Source: Comamonadaceae bacterium (GTDB lineage: Bacteria; Pseudomonadota; Gammaproteobacteria; Burkholderiales; Burkholderiaceae_C). From it: 32,413 bases of DNA. Location of the stretch: positions 1 through 32,413 of the forward strand of contig VIKI01000068.1 of the NCBI GenBank assembly GCA_008080595.1, in the 5' to 3' direction. Position numbers and translations under genes: made by a program. Shown piece after piece: positions 9,262 through 17,411 of this stretch; within the stretch, counting starts at the first letter, position 1; each line of letters begins with the position of its first letter. A model generated the notes under the pieces. The model was not told the origin of the DNA. It ran no database searches and worked only from the letters and a program-made list of their open reading frames with translations.

Positions 9262-10308
9262 TCAAACCGGAACCACAGAAACACCCCGACTGGGCAGCGA
9301 CAGGGTGACGGCATCCCCCAGCTGCCAGACCGTGTCGACATCAGACGACACCACAAAGATCGGTCCCAAACCGGTGTCCACCGTCAGCTCGTAGACGCTG
9401 CCCAGGTAAGCCCTTTTGGAGACGATGCCGCTCAGGCCTGACGCATCAGGCGGCGAGATGCTCCACGCCTCGGGGCGAATCGCGGCCTTGACCGGGCCGG
9501 GTTTGACCGGATGCAGCGACTTCAGGCGCAGGGCACCGACTTGCACCGAGCCATCGGCAAACGCCTCGCCGGGAAACAGCATGGCCTCGCCCATGAAGCC
9601 GGCCACAAACTCGGTGTTGGGCCGCTCGTACAGGTCAGACGGGGAGCCAGACTGCGCCACCACCCCGCCGTCCATGACGATGATCTGGTCGCTCACCGCC
9701 AGCGCTTCGCTCTGGTCGTGGGTGACATAGGCCACCGTCAAACCCAGGCGCTGCTGCAGCCCGCGGATTTCCTCGCGCATGGAGCGGCGCAGCCGGGCAT
9801 CCAGGTTGGACAAGGGTTCGTCAAACAGCAGCACCGAGGGCTCCAGCACCAGCGCCCGCGCCACCGCCACCCGCTGCTGCTGGCCGCCTGAGAGTTCGCT
9901 GGGCAGGCGCTCATCAAAACCAGTCAAACCCACCGCGACCATGGCCACATGAGCACGCTCCAGCGCCTCGTCGGACTTGACCCCGCTGACGCTCAGGCCG
10001 TAGCACACGTTCTCGATCACGCTCATGTGGGGAAAGAGCGCATAGCTTTGAAACACCATACTCACGTTGCGCTCGGCAGGCCCGAGTTGGGTCACGTCGC
10101 GGCCGTCGATGAAGATTTGTCCGGCGCTGGGGGTTTCCAGCCCGGCAATCATGCGCAGGGTGGTGGTCTTGCCGCAGCCTGAGGGGCCAAGAATCGTGGT
10201 CAAGGTGCCTTTGGGCACGGTGAAGCTGATGCCTTTGACCACCACTGGGGCGTTTTCGCCGCCGTAGCGTTTGACCACGTTTCTGAATTCAATGCCTTTG
10301 TTTGTCAT
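9262..10308 (-). CDS. ABC transporter ATP-binding protein (Fe3+/phosphonate/spermidine type), ATPase 1
   Basis: This is a cytoplasmic nucleotide-binding subunit of 348 residues. Walker A is GPSGCGKTT at 41-49, the Q-loop is FQSYALFP near 86-93, the signature LSGGQQQ is at 139-145, Walker B VLLFDEP is at 159-165 and the switch His is at 197 (VTHDQ). A C-terminal TOBE-type regulatory domain of about 100 residues follows. ATG at 10308 has AGGA 9 bases upstream. It lies downstream of the fused permease in the same direction, and its product presumably energises that permease. A second, different ATPase of the same class is encoded at 13735-14883. Confidence 0.93.
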   Translation of the reverse strand: MTNKGIEFRNVVKRYGGENAPVVVKGISFTVPKGTLTTILGPSGCGKTTTLRMIAGLETPSAGQIFIDGRDVTQLGPAERNVSMVFQSYALFPHMSVIENVCYGLSVSGVKSDEALERAHVAMVAVGLTGFDERLPSELSGGQQQRVAVARALVLEPSVLLFDEPLSNLDARLRRSMREEIRGLQQRLGLTVAYVTHDQSEALAVSDQIIVMDGGVVAQSGSPSDLYERPNTEFVAGFMGEAMLFPGEAFADGSVQVGALRLKSLHPVKPGPVKAAIRPEAWSISPPDASGLSGIVSKRAYLGSVYELTVDTGLGPIFVVSSDVDTVWQLGDAVTLSLPSRGVSVVPV

Positions 10309-10353
10309 GATGTTGGGTTCCTGATATTTGAAAAATTTGGTTAGAAAAGCGGG

Positions 10354-12558
10354 CTACTTGTGCGCCCCGACCCGGCGGCGGCCCAGCTTGCGCTCACCGA
10401 CAAAAAACTGGATGAGGGCTGTGACCAGGGACATCAGGATGATCAACACCGTGCAGTAGGCCAATGCCACCCCGTAGTCCCCCGTGCCGACGCGGCCAAT
10501 GATGTAGGTGGTGGCCAGTTCGTACTCGGCCGTCACCAGGAAGATGACCGCGGACACCGTGGTCATCGAGCGCACAAAGCTGTAGACCAGTGCCGCCACC
10601 AGGGCCGGCTTGAGCAAAGGCAACACCACCCGGCGCAGCGTGGTCAGGCTGCTGGCACGCAGCATGGCCGAGGCTTCGTCCAGCGAACGATCCAATTGCT
10701 TGAGCGACGCGGTTCCGGCCCGCACACCCACCGGCAGGTTGCGAAACACAAAACACAGCACGATCACCAGCCCGGTGCCGGTCAGCTCAATCGGCGGCAC
10801 GTTGAACGCCAGGATGTAGCTCACCCCCAGCACCGTGCCCGGAATGGCAAAGGTCAGCAGTGCAGAAAACTCAAACAAGCCCTTGCCCTTGAAATCGGTT
10901 CGGGCCAGCAGCCAGGCAATCAGCAGCCCCAGCGCGGCGCAAATCGGCGCAGCAATGCCGGCCAGGGTGATGGTGTTGAACAAGGAGTTCCAGGCCGTAC
11001 CCGCCCACACCAGGCCATGCTCGCCGAACTGAATGTCAAACGCAGTCTGAAAGTGCGACAGGGTCAGCGTGTAGTCACGCCCCCAGATCTTGACGAAGCC
11101 ACCGGCAAACGCAAACAGGTAGACCACTACCGTGAAGCTCAGCCAGGGGCCAGCGACACCTTGGCACAGGCGGCGCACCAGGGGCGGCAATTCCATCGGC
11201 ACCCCGGCATCCCCCTTGCCTGACACGGTGGTGAAACTGGTGCTGCCCAACAGCCGCCGCTGGATGAAAAACACCGACAGGGCAAACACAGTCAGCACCA
11301 GCGCCAGGGCGGCTGCCATGCCCTGATCGAGCGAGGCACCGACGATGGCGAAGAAAATTTCGGTGGACAGCACCGCATAACCACCGCCCAGAATGATGGG
11401 GTTGCCAAAGTCGGCAATGCTCTCGATGAAGCCCACCAGAAAGGCGTTGGCAAAGCCGGGGGCCAGCAGCGGCAGTGTGATGCTGGCAAATGTCTTGAGT
11501 TTGCTGGCCCGCAGGGTTTGCGCCGCCTCTTCCAGCGAGGGGCTGATGCCCTGCACCACGCCGCGCATGATCATGAAGGCAATCGGCGTGAAGGCAAACA
11601 ACTGCGCCAGCCACACGCCAAACGCGCCATAGAACCAGCGCGTGGGGGTGATGCCCAATGACCACTCCAGCAACTGGTTGACGATGCCCGCACGACCAAA
11701 CAGCAGGATCAGCCCCAACCCCACGACAAACGGCGGGGTGATGATGGGCAACATGGCCAGGGCGTTCAACGGTTTTTGCATGCGCTTGCTGGCACTCCGC
11801 TCGGCGATCAGCGCAATCATGGTGCCCAGCACCGTGGTACCGGCCGCCGTCAGCAGGGCCAGGTACAAGGTGTTCCAGGCCACGCCGCAATGGGTGTCAG
11901 AGCCCAGACAACCCAGGCCCCAGACACGCTCGGTGCCGACCCGCTCCCACAGTGCGCCCAGGGCGAAATTGCCCATGTCGTCATAGAAAGCCGCCGTCAG
12001 GGACTTGGCCACCGGGAACACCACAAACAGCAGCAACAGCGCCACACAGCCCACTACCGAGGCCGCCACAAACACGTCACCGCGAAAGTAACCCAGCCGC
12101 GCCACCCCGGAACCCAGCAGCATGACCAGGCACACCATCACCACAAAACCGCCCCAGCCCACGCCAAACTGTCCTTGCGCCAACTCGCCAAACCGGGTAT
12201 TGAGCCACTCATAAGACCAGCCGCTGGCCCCAATGGTGAACCCGCTGAGCCCCAGGCCCAGCAAGCCCACCAGCGCCCCGGCAATCAGGATGCGCCCCTG
12301 GCTACGCCCTGCGGGCAACAAGGCCCCAAACCCGGCAAGCAGCAAACCCGCCACGCCCGACCACAGCCACACCCGCCCATGCAGGGTGGCTTGTGTCAAA
12401 CCATTGGCGGTGGTCTTGTCAGCAAAGAGTTGCGGCAAGGCAGACCACAGTGAGCTGCCCTGCAAAAAGTACCAGGGCATCACCACATAAGCGGCAAAAC
12501 CAAGCAGCACCCAGGCGTAGATTGCACGCTGGGTTCGTTCAGTAAATTGGGTTGACAT
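10354..12558 (-). CDS. Fused two-domain ABC permease (FbpB/AfuB-like)
   Basis: The 734-residue inner-membrane protein holds two BPD_transp_1 permease domains in one chain, as in FbpB/SfuB/AfuB-type importers. EAA-type ATPase-contact loops appear twice: EEAAQTLRASKLKTFASITL at about 343-362 and DEASAMLRASSLTTLRRVVL at about 627-646. About 180 residues with several extra hydrophobic segments precede the first permease domain. It begins with ATG at 12558 with only a weak ribosome-binding site. It follows the binding-protein gene across a probable terminator and precedes ATPase 1. The substrate is unknown. Confidence 0.9.
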   Translation of the reverse strand: MSTQFTERTQRAIYAWVLLGFAAYVVMPWYFLQGSSLWSALPQLFADKTTANGLTQATLHGRVWLWSGVAGLLLAGFGALLPAGRSQGRILIAGALVGLLGLGLSGFTIGASGWSYEWLNTRFGELAQGQFGVGWGGFVVMVCLVMLLGSGVARLGYFRGDVFVAASVVGCVALLLLFVVFPVAKSLTAAFYDDMGNFALGALWERVGTERVWGLGCLGSDTHCGVAWNTLYLALLTAAGTTVLGTMIALIAERSASKRMQKPLNALAMLPIITPPFVVGLGLILLFGRAGIVNQLLEWSLGITPTRWFYGAFGVWLAQLFAFTPIAFMIMRGVVQGISPSLEEAAQTLRASKLKTFASITLPLLAPGFANAFLVGFIESIADFGNPIILGGGYAVLSTEIFFAIVGASLDQGMAAALALVLTVFALSVFFIQRRLLGSTSFTTVSGKGDAGVPMELPPLVRRLCQGVAGPWLSFTVVVYLFAFAGGFVKIWGRDYTLTLSHFQTAFDIQFGEHGLVWAGTAWNSLFNTITLAGIAAPICAALGLLIAWLLARTDFKGKGLFEFSALLTFAIPGTVLGVSYILAFNVPPIELTGTGLVIVLCFVFRNLPVGVRAGTASLKQLDRSLDEASAMLRASSLTTLRRVVLPLLKPALVAALVYSFVRSMTTVSAVIFLVTAEYELATTYIIGRVGTGDYGVALAYCTVLIILMSLVTALIQFFVGERKLGRRRVGAHK

Positions 12559-12670
12559 AGATGAAACACTCGTTGGAAAAAATCAGCAATAGCAGGCCCA
12601 CCCCGGTGCGACAGGCGCAGCCATCCCCCAGGGCCTCACAGGTCCTTTTGAAACAGTTCAGTGCTCAGAT

Positions 12671-12700
12671 AAAAAAGGGATCCGCCAGAAGCCGGATACC
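12671..12700 (-). terminator. Rho-independent terminator after the binding-protein gene
   Basis: On the minus strand, 13 bases after the stop of the binding-protein gene, GGTATCCG and CGGATCCC form a hairpin stem with one mismatch and an 8-base loop, followed by six T. It would partly uncouple the permease genes from the upstream regulator-kinase-ATPase-binding protein genes. This is a common way to make more binding protein than permease. Confidence 0.65.
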
Positions 12701-12712
12701 TTCAACGCAAGC

Positions 12713-13738
12713 TCACTTCGGCTGGTTAAACACCTTGCGTTCCCAGTTCAGGATCAGTTGTTTGCGGATCGCGGACTGGCCGTATTGGGCGTAGTCATAG
12801 TCAATCAGCTTGATCTTCTTGAAGTCCGGCACACGCGGATCAACCGGCGTGTTTTTGTTGGACGGCAGCTGAAACTGCTTGGCTGCGGCTCCAAACTGCT
12901 GCGCCCCCGGTGTCAAGGCCCACTCATAAAACGCCTTCGCGTTGTCCAGGTTACGCGAACCCTTGACAATGGACATCGACCCGATTTCGGCACCGGTGCC
13001 ATCGGCCGGGGTGATGGCATCCACCGGGAAACCCTGGGCTTTTTCACCGGGGGCATCATGCACAAAACTGATCGACACCGCCGCCTCGCCGCGCGCCACC
13101 GCCTTGATCGGGCCCACCCCGGAGCGAGGGTAAGTGCTGACGTTTTGATGCAAGGCCGACAGGTAGGTGAAAGCCTTGTCCTCACCCATCAACTGCACCA
13201 GGGTGGCAATCATGGTGTAGGCCGTGCCGCTGGCGCGCGGGTCAGACACCTGGATTTCGCCCTTGTATTCGGGCTTGAGCAAGTCAGCCCAGACCTTGGG
13301 CACGGGCAGTTTCTTTTTGGCCAACAGCTCGGTGTTGTAGCCAAAGCCCAGCGGGCCGGAGTACACACCCACGGTTTTGAACCCGGCTTGTGCAGCCTGC
13401 TTCTGTGCCCAGGGGTGCAACTGGGTCAATGCAGACGACTTGTATTCCAGCGTCAGGTTCTGCTCGGCTGCCAACAGGTGCGGGTCACCCGTGCCGCCAA
13501 ACCACAAGTCAGTCTTGGGGTTGGCGCGTTCGGCCACCAACTGCGCCAGGGCCTCACCCGAGCCTTTGAGGGTCATGTTGACCTTGATGCCACGGGTTTT
13601 GCCAAACGTGGTTTGCATCAGGTTGCACCAGTCGGCCTGGGCCGAGCAGATGATGTTGACTTCACCACTCTGGGCAAAAGCCGAAGTTCCCAAAGCCAGC
13701 AGCAAGGGGGCTGCCAATAAAACCTTCTTCTTATTCAC
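12713..13738 (-). CDS. Periplasmic ABC substrate-binding protein (AfuA/FbpA/PhnS-like)
   Basis: This 341-residue periplasmic binding protein has a clear signal peptide (residues 1-22, cut after AFA). It carries the family features GEVNIICSAQ, TDLWFGGTGDPHL, GPLGFGYNTELL and ISFVHDAPGEKAQGFPVDAI. It starts with GTG overlapping the preceding ATPase stop (GTGA), with AGGAGA 7 bases upstream. The family takes up ferric iron, sugar phosphates or 2-aminoethylphosphonate. The paired tyrosines that bind iron in FbpA are not evident, so iron is not the favoured guess. It is the last gene before the terminator. Confidence 0.88.
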   Translation of the reverse strand: MNKKKVLLAAPLLLALGTSAFAQSGEVNIICSAQADWCNLMQTTFGKTRGIKVNMTLKGSGEALAQLVAERANPKTDLWFGGTGDPHLLAAEQNLTLEYKSSALTQLHPWAQKQAAQAGFKTVGVYSGPLGFGYNTELLAKKKLPVPKVWADLLKPEYKGEIQVSDPRASGTAYTMIATLVQLMGEDKAFTYLSALHQNVSTYPRSGVGPIKAVARGEAAVSISFVHDAPGEKAQGFPVDAITPADGTGAEIGSMSIVKGSRNLDNAKAFYEWALTPGAQQFGAAAKQFQLPSNKNTPVDPRVPDFKKIKLIDYDYAQYGQSAIRKQLILNWERKVFNQPK

Positions 13739-14883
13739 GCTGAATCTCCTGTTATATGGACACCATCTGTCCGGTTGAACACATCAAAAAAATCGGGCTC
13801 TCGCCATGGCCGGAATACGGGTGGCGCAAGCGTCACCAGCGGGTTGGAGGGCATCACCACACACACCCCGTGCTGACCCAGCTGAACACTGACCGGCGAA
13901 TTCACCTGGCGCGGCTGCACCTCCCGGCGCACCAACACCAGCAAGGTACCCAACGCGGTCAGCACCTGGTATTCGGTATCACGCCCCAGGTAGGCACGCG
14001 ACAAAATTTGCCCTGGCAAGCCGTCTGTCCCTGCGGGCTTGAGTTGCCAAGCGTGGGGGCGCACCACCAGCCGCACCCGGCCTTGCCGGGTGGTCAAGCC
14101 GGGGCCTACTTTCAAAGACCCCAGTTGCACCCAGCCTGCGGCATCGGCCTGGGCATCAAACATCACGGCATCGCCCATGAAATTGGCCACAAATTCACTC
14201 AGCGGGGCCTGGTACACCTCTTGGGGTGTGCCAACCTGCATGACCTGCCCGTCACGCATCACCACCACGTTGTCGCTCACGGCCATGGCTTCGTTGTGGT
14301 CGTGTGTGACATAGATCACGGTAAGCCCCAGCCCCTGCTGCAAGCTGCGAATGTCGTCACGAATCTGGCGACGCAGGTTGGCATCCAGGTTGGAAAGTGG
14401 CTCGTCCAGCAGCAACACCTGCGGACGCAGCGCCAGGGCACGCGCCAAGGCCACACGCTGCTGCTGCCCGCCCGACAGCTCGGCGGTGTTGCTGGCCGCG
14501 CTGTCTTGCATGCCCACCGACAACAGGGCCGCACGGGCCCGCTCATCACACTCCCGGCTTTCCACCTTTTGCATGCGCAGGCCGTAACGCACGTTGTCCA
14601 ACACGTTGAGATGGGGGAACAGTGCGTAGCTTTGAAACACCATGCTGATGGGGCGCTGCTCGGGCCCCATGTCGGTCACGTCACGCCCGCCCACCAACAC
14701 CCGGCCTGCGCTGGGGCGCTCCAGCCCGGCCACCATGCGCAGCAAGGTGCTCTTGCCGCAGCCCGAAGGCCCAAGCAAGGTGGTGAGCTTGCGGGCTGGC
14801 ACCCGGAAATGAACGTTGCACAGCGCCCGCACACCGTTGTCATAGGTCTTGTCGATGGACTGAAATTCCACGGCACCGGTCAT
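13735..14883 (-). CDS. ABC transporter ATP-binding protein, ATPase 2
   Basis: This 382-residue nucleotide-binding subunit resembles ATPase 1. Walker A is GPSGCGKST at 38-46, the Q-loop segment is FQSYALFPH, the signature is LSGGQQQRVALA, Walker B is VLLLDEPLSNLD and the switch is THDHNEA. A TOBE-type C-terminal domain follows, plus about 35 extra residues at the end. It overlaps the kinase stop (ATGA) and the binding-protein start (GTGA), so it sits inside the regulator operon. Only one permease gene exists in the locus, so the two ATPases may form a heterodimer, or this one may serve a permease outside the window. Confidence 0.93.
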   Translation of the reverse strand: MTGAVEFQSIDKTYDNGVRALCNVHFRVPARKLTTLLGPSGCGKSTLLRMVAGLERPSAGRVLVGGRDVTDMGPEQRPISMVFQSYALFPHLNVLDNVRYGLRMQKVESRECDERARAALLSVGMQDSAASNTAELSGGQQQRVALARALALRPQVLLLDEPLSNLDANLRRQIRDDIRSLQQGLGLTVIYVTHDHNEAMAVSDNVVVMRDGQVMQVGTPQEVYQAPLSEFVANFMGDAVMFDAQADAAGWVQLGSLKVGPGLTTRQGRVRLVVRPHAWQLKPAGTDGLPGQILSRAYLGRDTEYQVLTALGTLLVLVRREVQPRQVNSPVSVQLGQHGVCVVMPSNPLVTLAPPVFRPWREPDFFDVFNRTDGVHITGDSA

Positions 14884-16049
14884 TTTGCGTGGCCTTTGTG
14901 CGTCAAGGGAACGCTGTGTGCCAGATCCGTCCAGGTGGATGGGACGGGCTGGCCCATGCGTTCACCGTGGGTCACATCGCTGCCCTCACCGTCGGCGGCG
15001 GGTGACAGCCCGGTGGGCCAACGCACCACCGCATCCACTCCCACGATTTGGTCGTCCTGCACCCGGTTGAACAGGTTGACCGTGGCGTTCATGGACTCGG
15101 CAATCTGGCGGCAGATGGACAAGCCCAGACCCACGCCGCTGGCCCCGGATGAAGATTGAAATGGCTCAAACAGTCGCGCCTGAACAGCCTCATTCATACC
15201 CCCACCGTTGTCCCACACAATCAGTTCGCTGGCACCCGGCATGGCGCGGATCACCAGCCCCAAAGCACCACCTTTGGGGGTGTGGTGCATGGCGTTGGCC
15301 ATCAGGTTTTTGATCAGTTCACCCAGCATCCAGTGATCGGTGTGCAGGCGCAGGGGAATCGCCTGGAGCGAGCAGTCAAGTTTTTTGCGCGCCAACAGCG
15401 GTGCGAATTCCATCACCACGTCACGCGCCACCACCGACAAATCCACCTCCACCCAATTCGCTTGGCGCACCAGTTGCTCCACCTTGGCCATGGCCAGCAG
15501 TTGGCGCACCAGGTCGCTGGAGCGGTCGACGGTATGAAGCATTTTGGGCAGGGTTTCACGGGTGTCGAGCTGTCCCGACATCACCCCCTGCAACTGCGTG
15601 CGCAGCACCGCAAATGGGGTGCGCAGCTGGTGCGAGGCATCGGCCAGAAATTTCTTTTGCTGATCCAGCGAGGCTTGCTGGTGCTGCATCAGCTGGTTGA
15701 CCGCCTGGGTCAACTCCAGCAACTCGCTCGGCTGCGTACTGGTCACCGGCTGCAAGTCGTCACAGCGTCTGCCAACCAAATCCTGGCCCAGCGTCTGCAC
15801 CGGCTTGAAGGCTTGCCCGAGCACCCACCACACCCAGCTGGCAAACAGCATCACCCTGAGCACACCCCACTGCAGGGTGGACAAGCCCAAACTGGCTTGC
15901 AAAAGACCCGGCCAGAGCCAGTCCGAACACAGCAGCACCAGCGCTGCCGCCAGCATCCAGACAAAGGCAAATACCCTGATGGACTTCATACCGGTGAGTG
16001 GCCAAGACTTGGCCAGCCGCAGCAAACGCAAAGGGGAGTGGGCCGTCAT
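14880..16049 (-). CDS. Sensor histidine kinase, TctE-like, lacking a periplasmic sensor domain
   Basis: This 389-residue inner-membrane kinase has two close hydrophobic segments (about 26-46 and 61-78) joined by about 14 residues, then a short linker. The dimerisation/phosphoacceptor helix carries His140 in ADASHQLRTPFAVL. The ATP-binding domain has an N-box (NLMANAMHHT), DNGGGM and GVGLGLSI. TctE-type kinases usually carry a larger periplasmic domain, so this one may sense through the membrane or through a partner such as a binding protein. It overlaps the regulator stop and the ATPase 2 start, both as ATGA. About 40 residues after the catalytic domain are unexplained. Confidence 0.92.
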   Translation of the reverse strand: MTAHSPLRLLRLAKSWPLTGMKSIRVFAFVWMLAAALVLLCSDWLWPGLLQASLGLSTLQWGVLRVMLFASWVWWVLGQAFKPVQTLGQDLVGRRCDDLQPVTSTQPSELLELTQAVNQLMQHQQASLDQQKKFLADASHQLRTPFAVLRTQLQGVMSGQLDTRETLPKMLHTVDRSSDLVRQLLAMAKVEQLVRQANWVEVDLSVVARDVVMEFAPLLARKKLDCSLQAIPLRLHTDHWMLGELIKNLMANAMHHTPKGGALGLVIRAMPGASELIVWDNGGGMNEAVQARLFEPFQSSSGASGVGLGLSICRQIAESMNATVNLFNRVQDDQIVGVDAVVRWPTGLSPAADGEGSDVTHGERMGQPVPSTWTDLAHSVPLTHKGHAK

Positions 16050-16732
16050 GCCTGCCCCTGCTTCTCGGCGGCGGCCTCGTCCATCAGGAAATAGCCAACC
16101 CCGCGCAAGGTGACCAGGCTCGCACCAGCACCCTGAATACGCTTACGCAAACGGTGCACCAGGACCTCGATGGCATCTGGCCCGGCCTGGCTTTCGTCGC
16201 CAAACACGGTCTGGTGCAAATCTTCTTTGGTGACCGCTTTGCCGGGGTGCATCATGAGGGCTTTGAGCAAAGCCAGTTCGCGCCCCGACATCTCCAGCGG
16301 CAGTGCGCCTCGGTAAATCTGACCATGGTCCAGGTCAAGGCGCAACTGTCCACAGCGGAAGTCTTCCACCCCCTGGCTGCGGCGCACCAGGGCCTTCAGG
16401 CGAGCGACCAGCTCTTCCACATCAAACGGTTTGCTCAGGTAATCATCCGCCCCGGAATTCAGACCCAGCACCCGGTCTTCCACTGCGGTGCGGGCAGTCA
16501 TCACCAGCACCGGCAGGCGCGAACCCTCGTCACGCAAATGTTGCAGCCAGTCCAGGCCGTCCATGCCGGGCAAGGTCAGGTCGAGCAGGACGGCATCAAA
16601 ACTGCGATGCCGCACCAGTGCGAAAGCTTCGATGCCGTCGGCGCAGCACACCACCTGAAACCCACGTGCAGCCAACATGCGGCTCAGGGCATCCACCAAG
16701 TTCAAATCGTCTTCGACCAGTAAAACATTCAT
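16046..16732 (-). CDS. OmpR/PhoB-family response regulator, TctD-like
   Basis: This 228-residue DNA-binding regulator has a receiver domain (acidic residues ED at 7-8, phosphoacceptor Asp51 in LLDLTLPGMDG, Thr/Lys switch residues in VMTART and SKPF). A winged-helix domain follows, ending in VLVHRLRKRIQ...LRGVGYFL. ATG at 16732 is chosen because the family motif MNVLLVEDD begins there, although the frame is open upstream. It is the first gene of the minus-strand locus and probably controls the transporter genes and itself. Confidence 0.95.
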   Translation of the reverse strand: MNVLLVEDDLNLVDALSRMLAARGFQVVCCADGIEAFALVRHRSFDAVLLDLTLPGMDGLDWLQHLRDEGSRLPVLVMTARTAVEDRVLGLNSGADDYLSKPFDVEELVARLKALVRRSQGVEDFRCGQLRLDLDHGQIYRGALPLEMSGRELALLKALMMHPGKAVTKEDLHQTVFGDESQAGPDAIEVLVHRLRKRIQGAGASLVTLRGVGYFLMDEAAAEKQGQA

Positions 16733-16980
16733 GACCGTGATCTTCGGGCCAAAATCCTGGCTCAACAACCGAGGAAACGCGCAGAATTGGTGAAAGCAGA
16801 ATGAAAGCTTGGCTCCAAAAAACCTTGTCTGACGTTTTTGAGAGCACCAATACCCTCCATGGCTGACTCGCGTCAACCGGGGACAATAACGATTCGAACC
16901 ATTAGGTTTTTGGGCTTGAACAAGACAACCAATTCAAATTTTCTTCATATTGACATGTCAAATTTTGCGATCATCACCCC
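16733..16980. promoter_or_regulatory. Divergent intergenic region between the regulator operon and the thioredoxin-like gene
   Basis: The 248-base gap holds no convincing gene. It must contain the promoter of the minus-strand regulator operon and that of the plus-strand thioredoxin-like gene. Near the plus-strand gene there is a perfect 12-bp palindrome, TTGACATGTCAA (16950-16961), lying between two CAAATTTT copies. The palindrome includes a TTGACA that could act as a -35 element, but no good -10 fits before the ATG at 16981. Confidence 0.5.
16791..16808 (-). promoter_or_regulatory. Tandem TGAAAGC repeat with 11-bp period, possible regulator site
   Basis: TGAAAGC occurs at 16791-16797 and again at 16802-16808. 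Their starts are 11 bases apart, about 60-75 bases upstream of the regulator ATG. OmpR/PhoB-family proteins typically bind such direct repeats one helical turn apart, so autoregulation is plausible. This is seen by eye only. Confidence 0.35.
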
Positions 16981-17364
16981 ATGCTGATTTCCAACACGCC
17001 ATCTTCCAATTCACTTTTGGTGGTCTGCCTGTGCGCCGACTGGTGCGGCGTATGCCGTGAGTACCTTGATCGTTTTGATCAGGTTAAAGCCTTGATATTG
17101 GCAGACGATCCAAACGCGCGGTTTCTTTGGATCGATGTCGAGGATGATGCCGACCTGTTGCATCCGATGGATGTGGACGACTTCCCGACTCTGCTGATAG
17201 CGATGGGCGACAACCCCCACTTCTTTGGGCCCTTGGTTCCGCAAGCCCAGACTTTGGAGCGCATGATCCGTACCGCCTTGAAAGCCACGGCCAATGAAGG
17301 CTTGGCTGACCCGAATTTGCGGGCCTTGGTCGGACGAATCCAGACTGAAAAAACTGATCCCTGA
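16981..17364 (+). CDS. Thioredoxin-fold family protein
   Basis: This 127-residue cytoplasmic protein (no signal peptide) has a redox motif CADWCGVC with a CxxC pair at Cys22 and Cys25. FLWIDVEDDADL and the cis-proline region DDFPTLLI follow, as in the thioredoxin fold. The active site is CGVC instead of CGPC, and two extra cysteines (16 and 18) precede it. It is divergent from the regulator operon and convergent with the small unknown gene. The redox partner is unknown. No strong Shine-Dalgarno site is visible. Confidence 0.85.
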   Translation: MLISNTPSSNSLLVVCLCADWCGVCREYLDRFDQVKALILADDPNARFLWIDVEDDADLLHPMDVDDFPTLLIAMGDNPHFFGPLVPQAQTLERMIRTALKATANEGLADPNLRALVGRIQTEKTDP

Positions 17365-17411
17365 GAACGGCTTGTTCCAGGCCGCCTCAGTTTGTCAAGT
17401 CGATGTGTGAT

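Noticed and set aside
12561-12794. Small plus-strand open frame between permease and binding-protein genes
   Set aside because: It runs through the terminator and into the binding-protein gene, with no ribosome-binding site or recognisable product.
13756-15159. 467-codon plus-strand open frame across ATPase 2 and the kinase
   Set aside because: It spans two well-supported minus-strand genes and has a His/Gln-rich nonsense composition.
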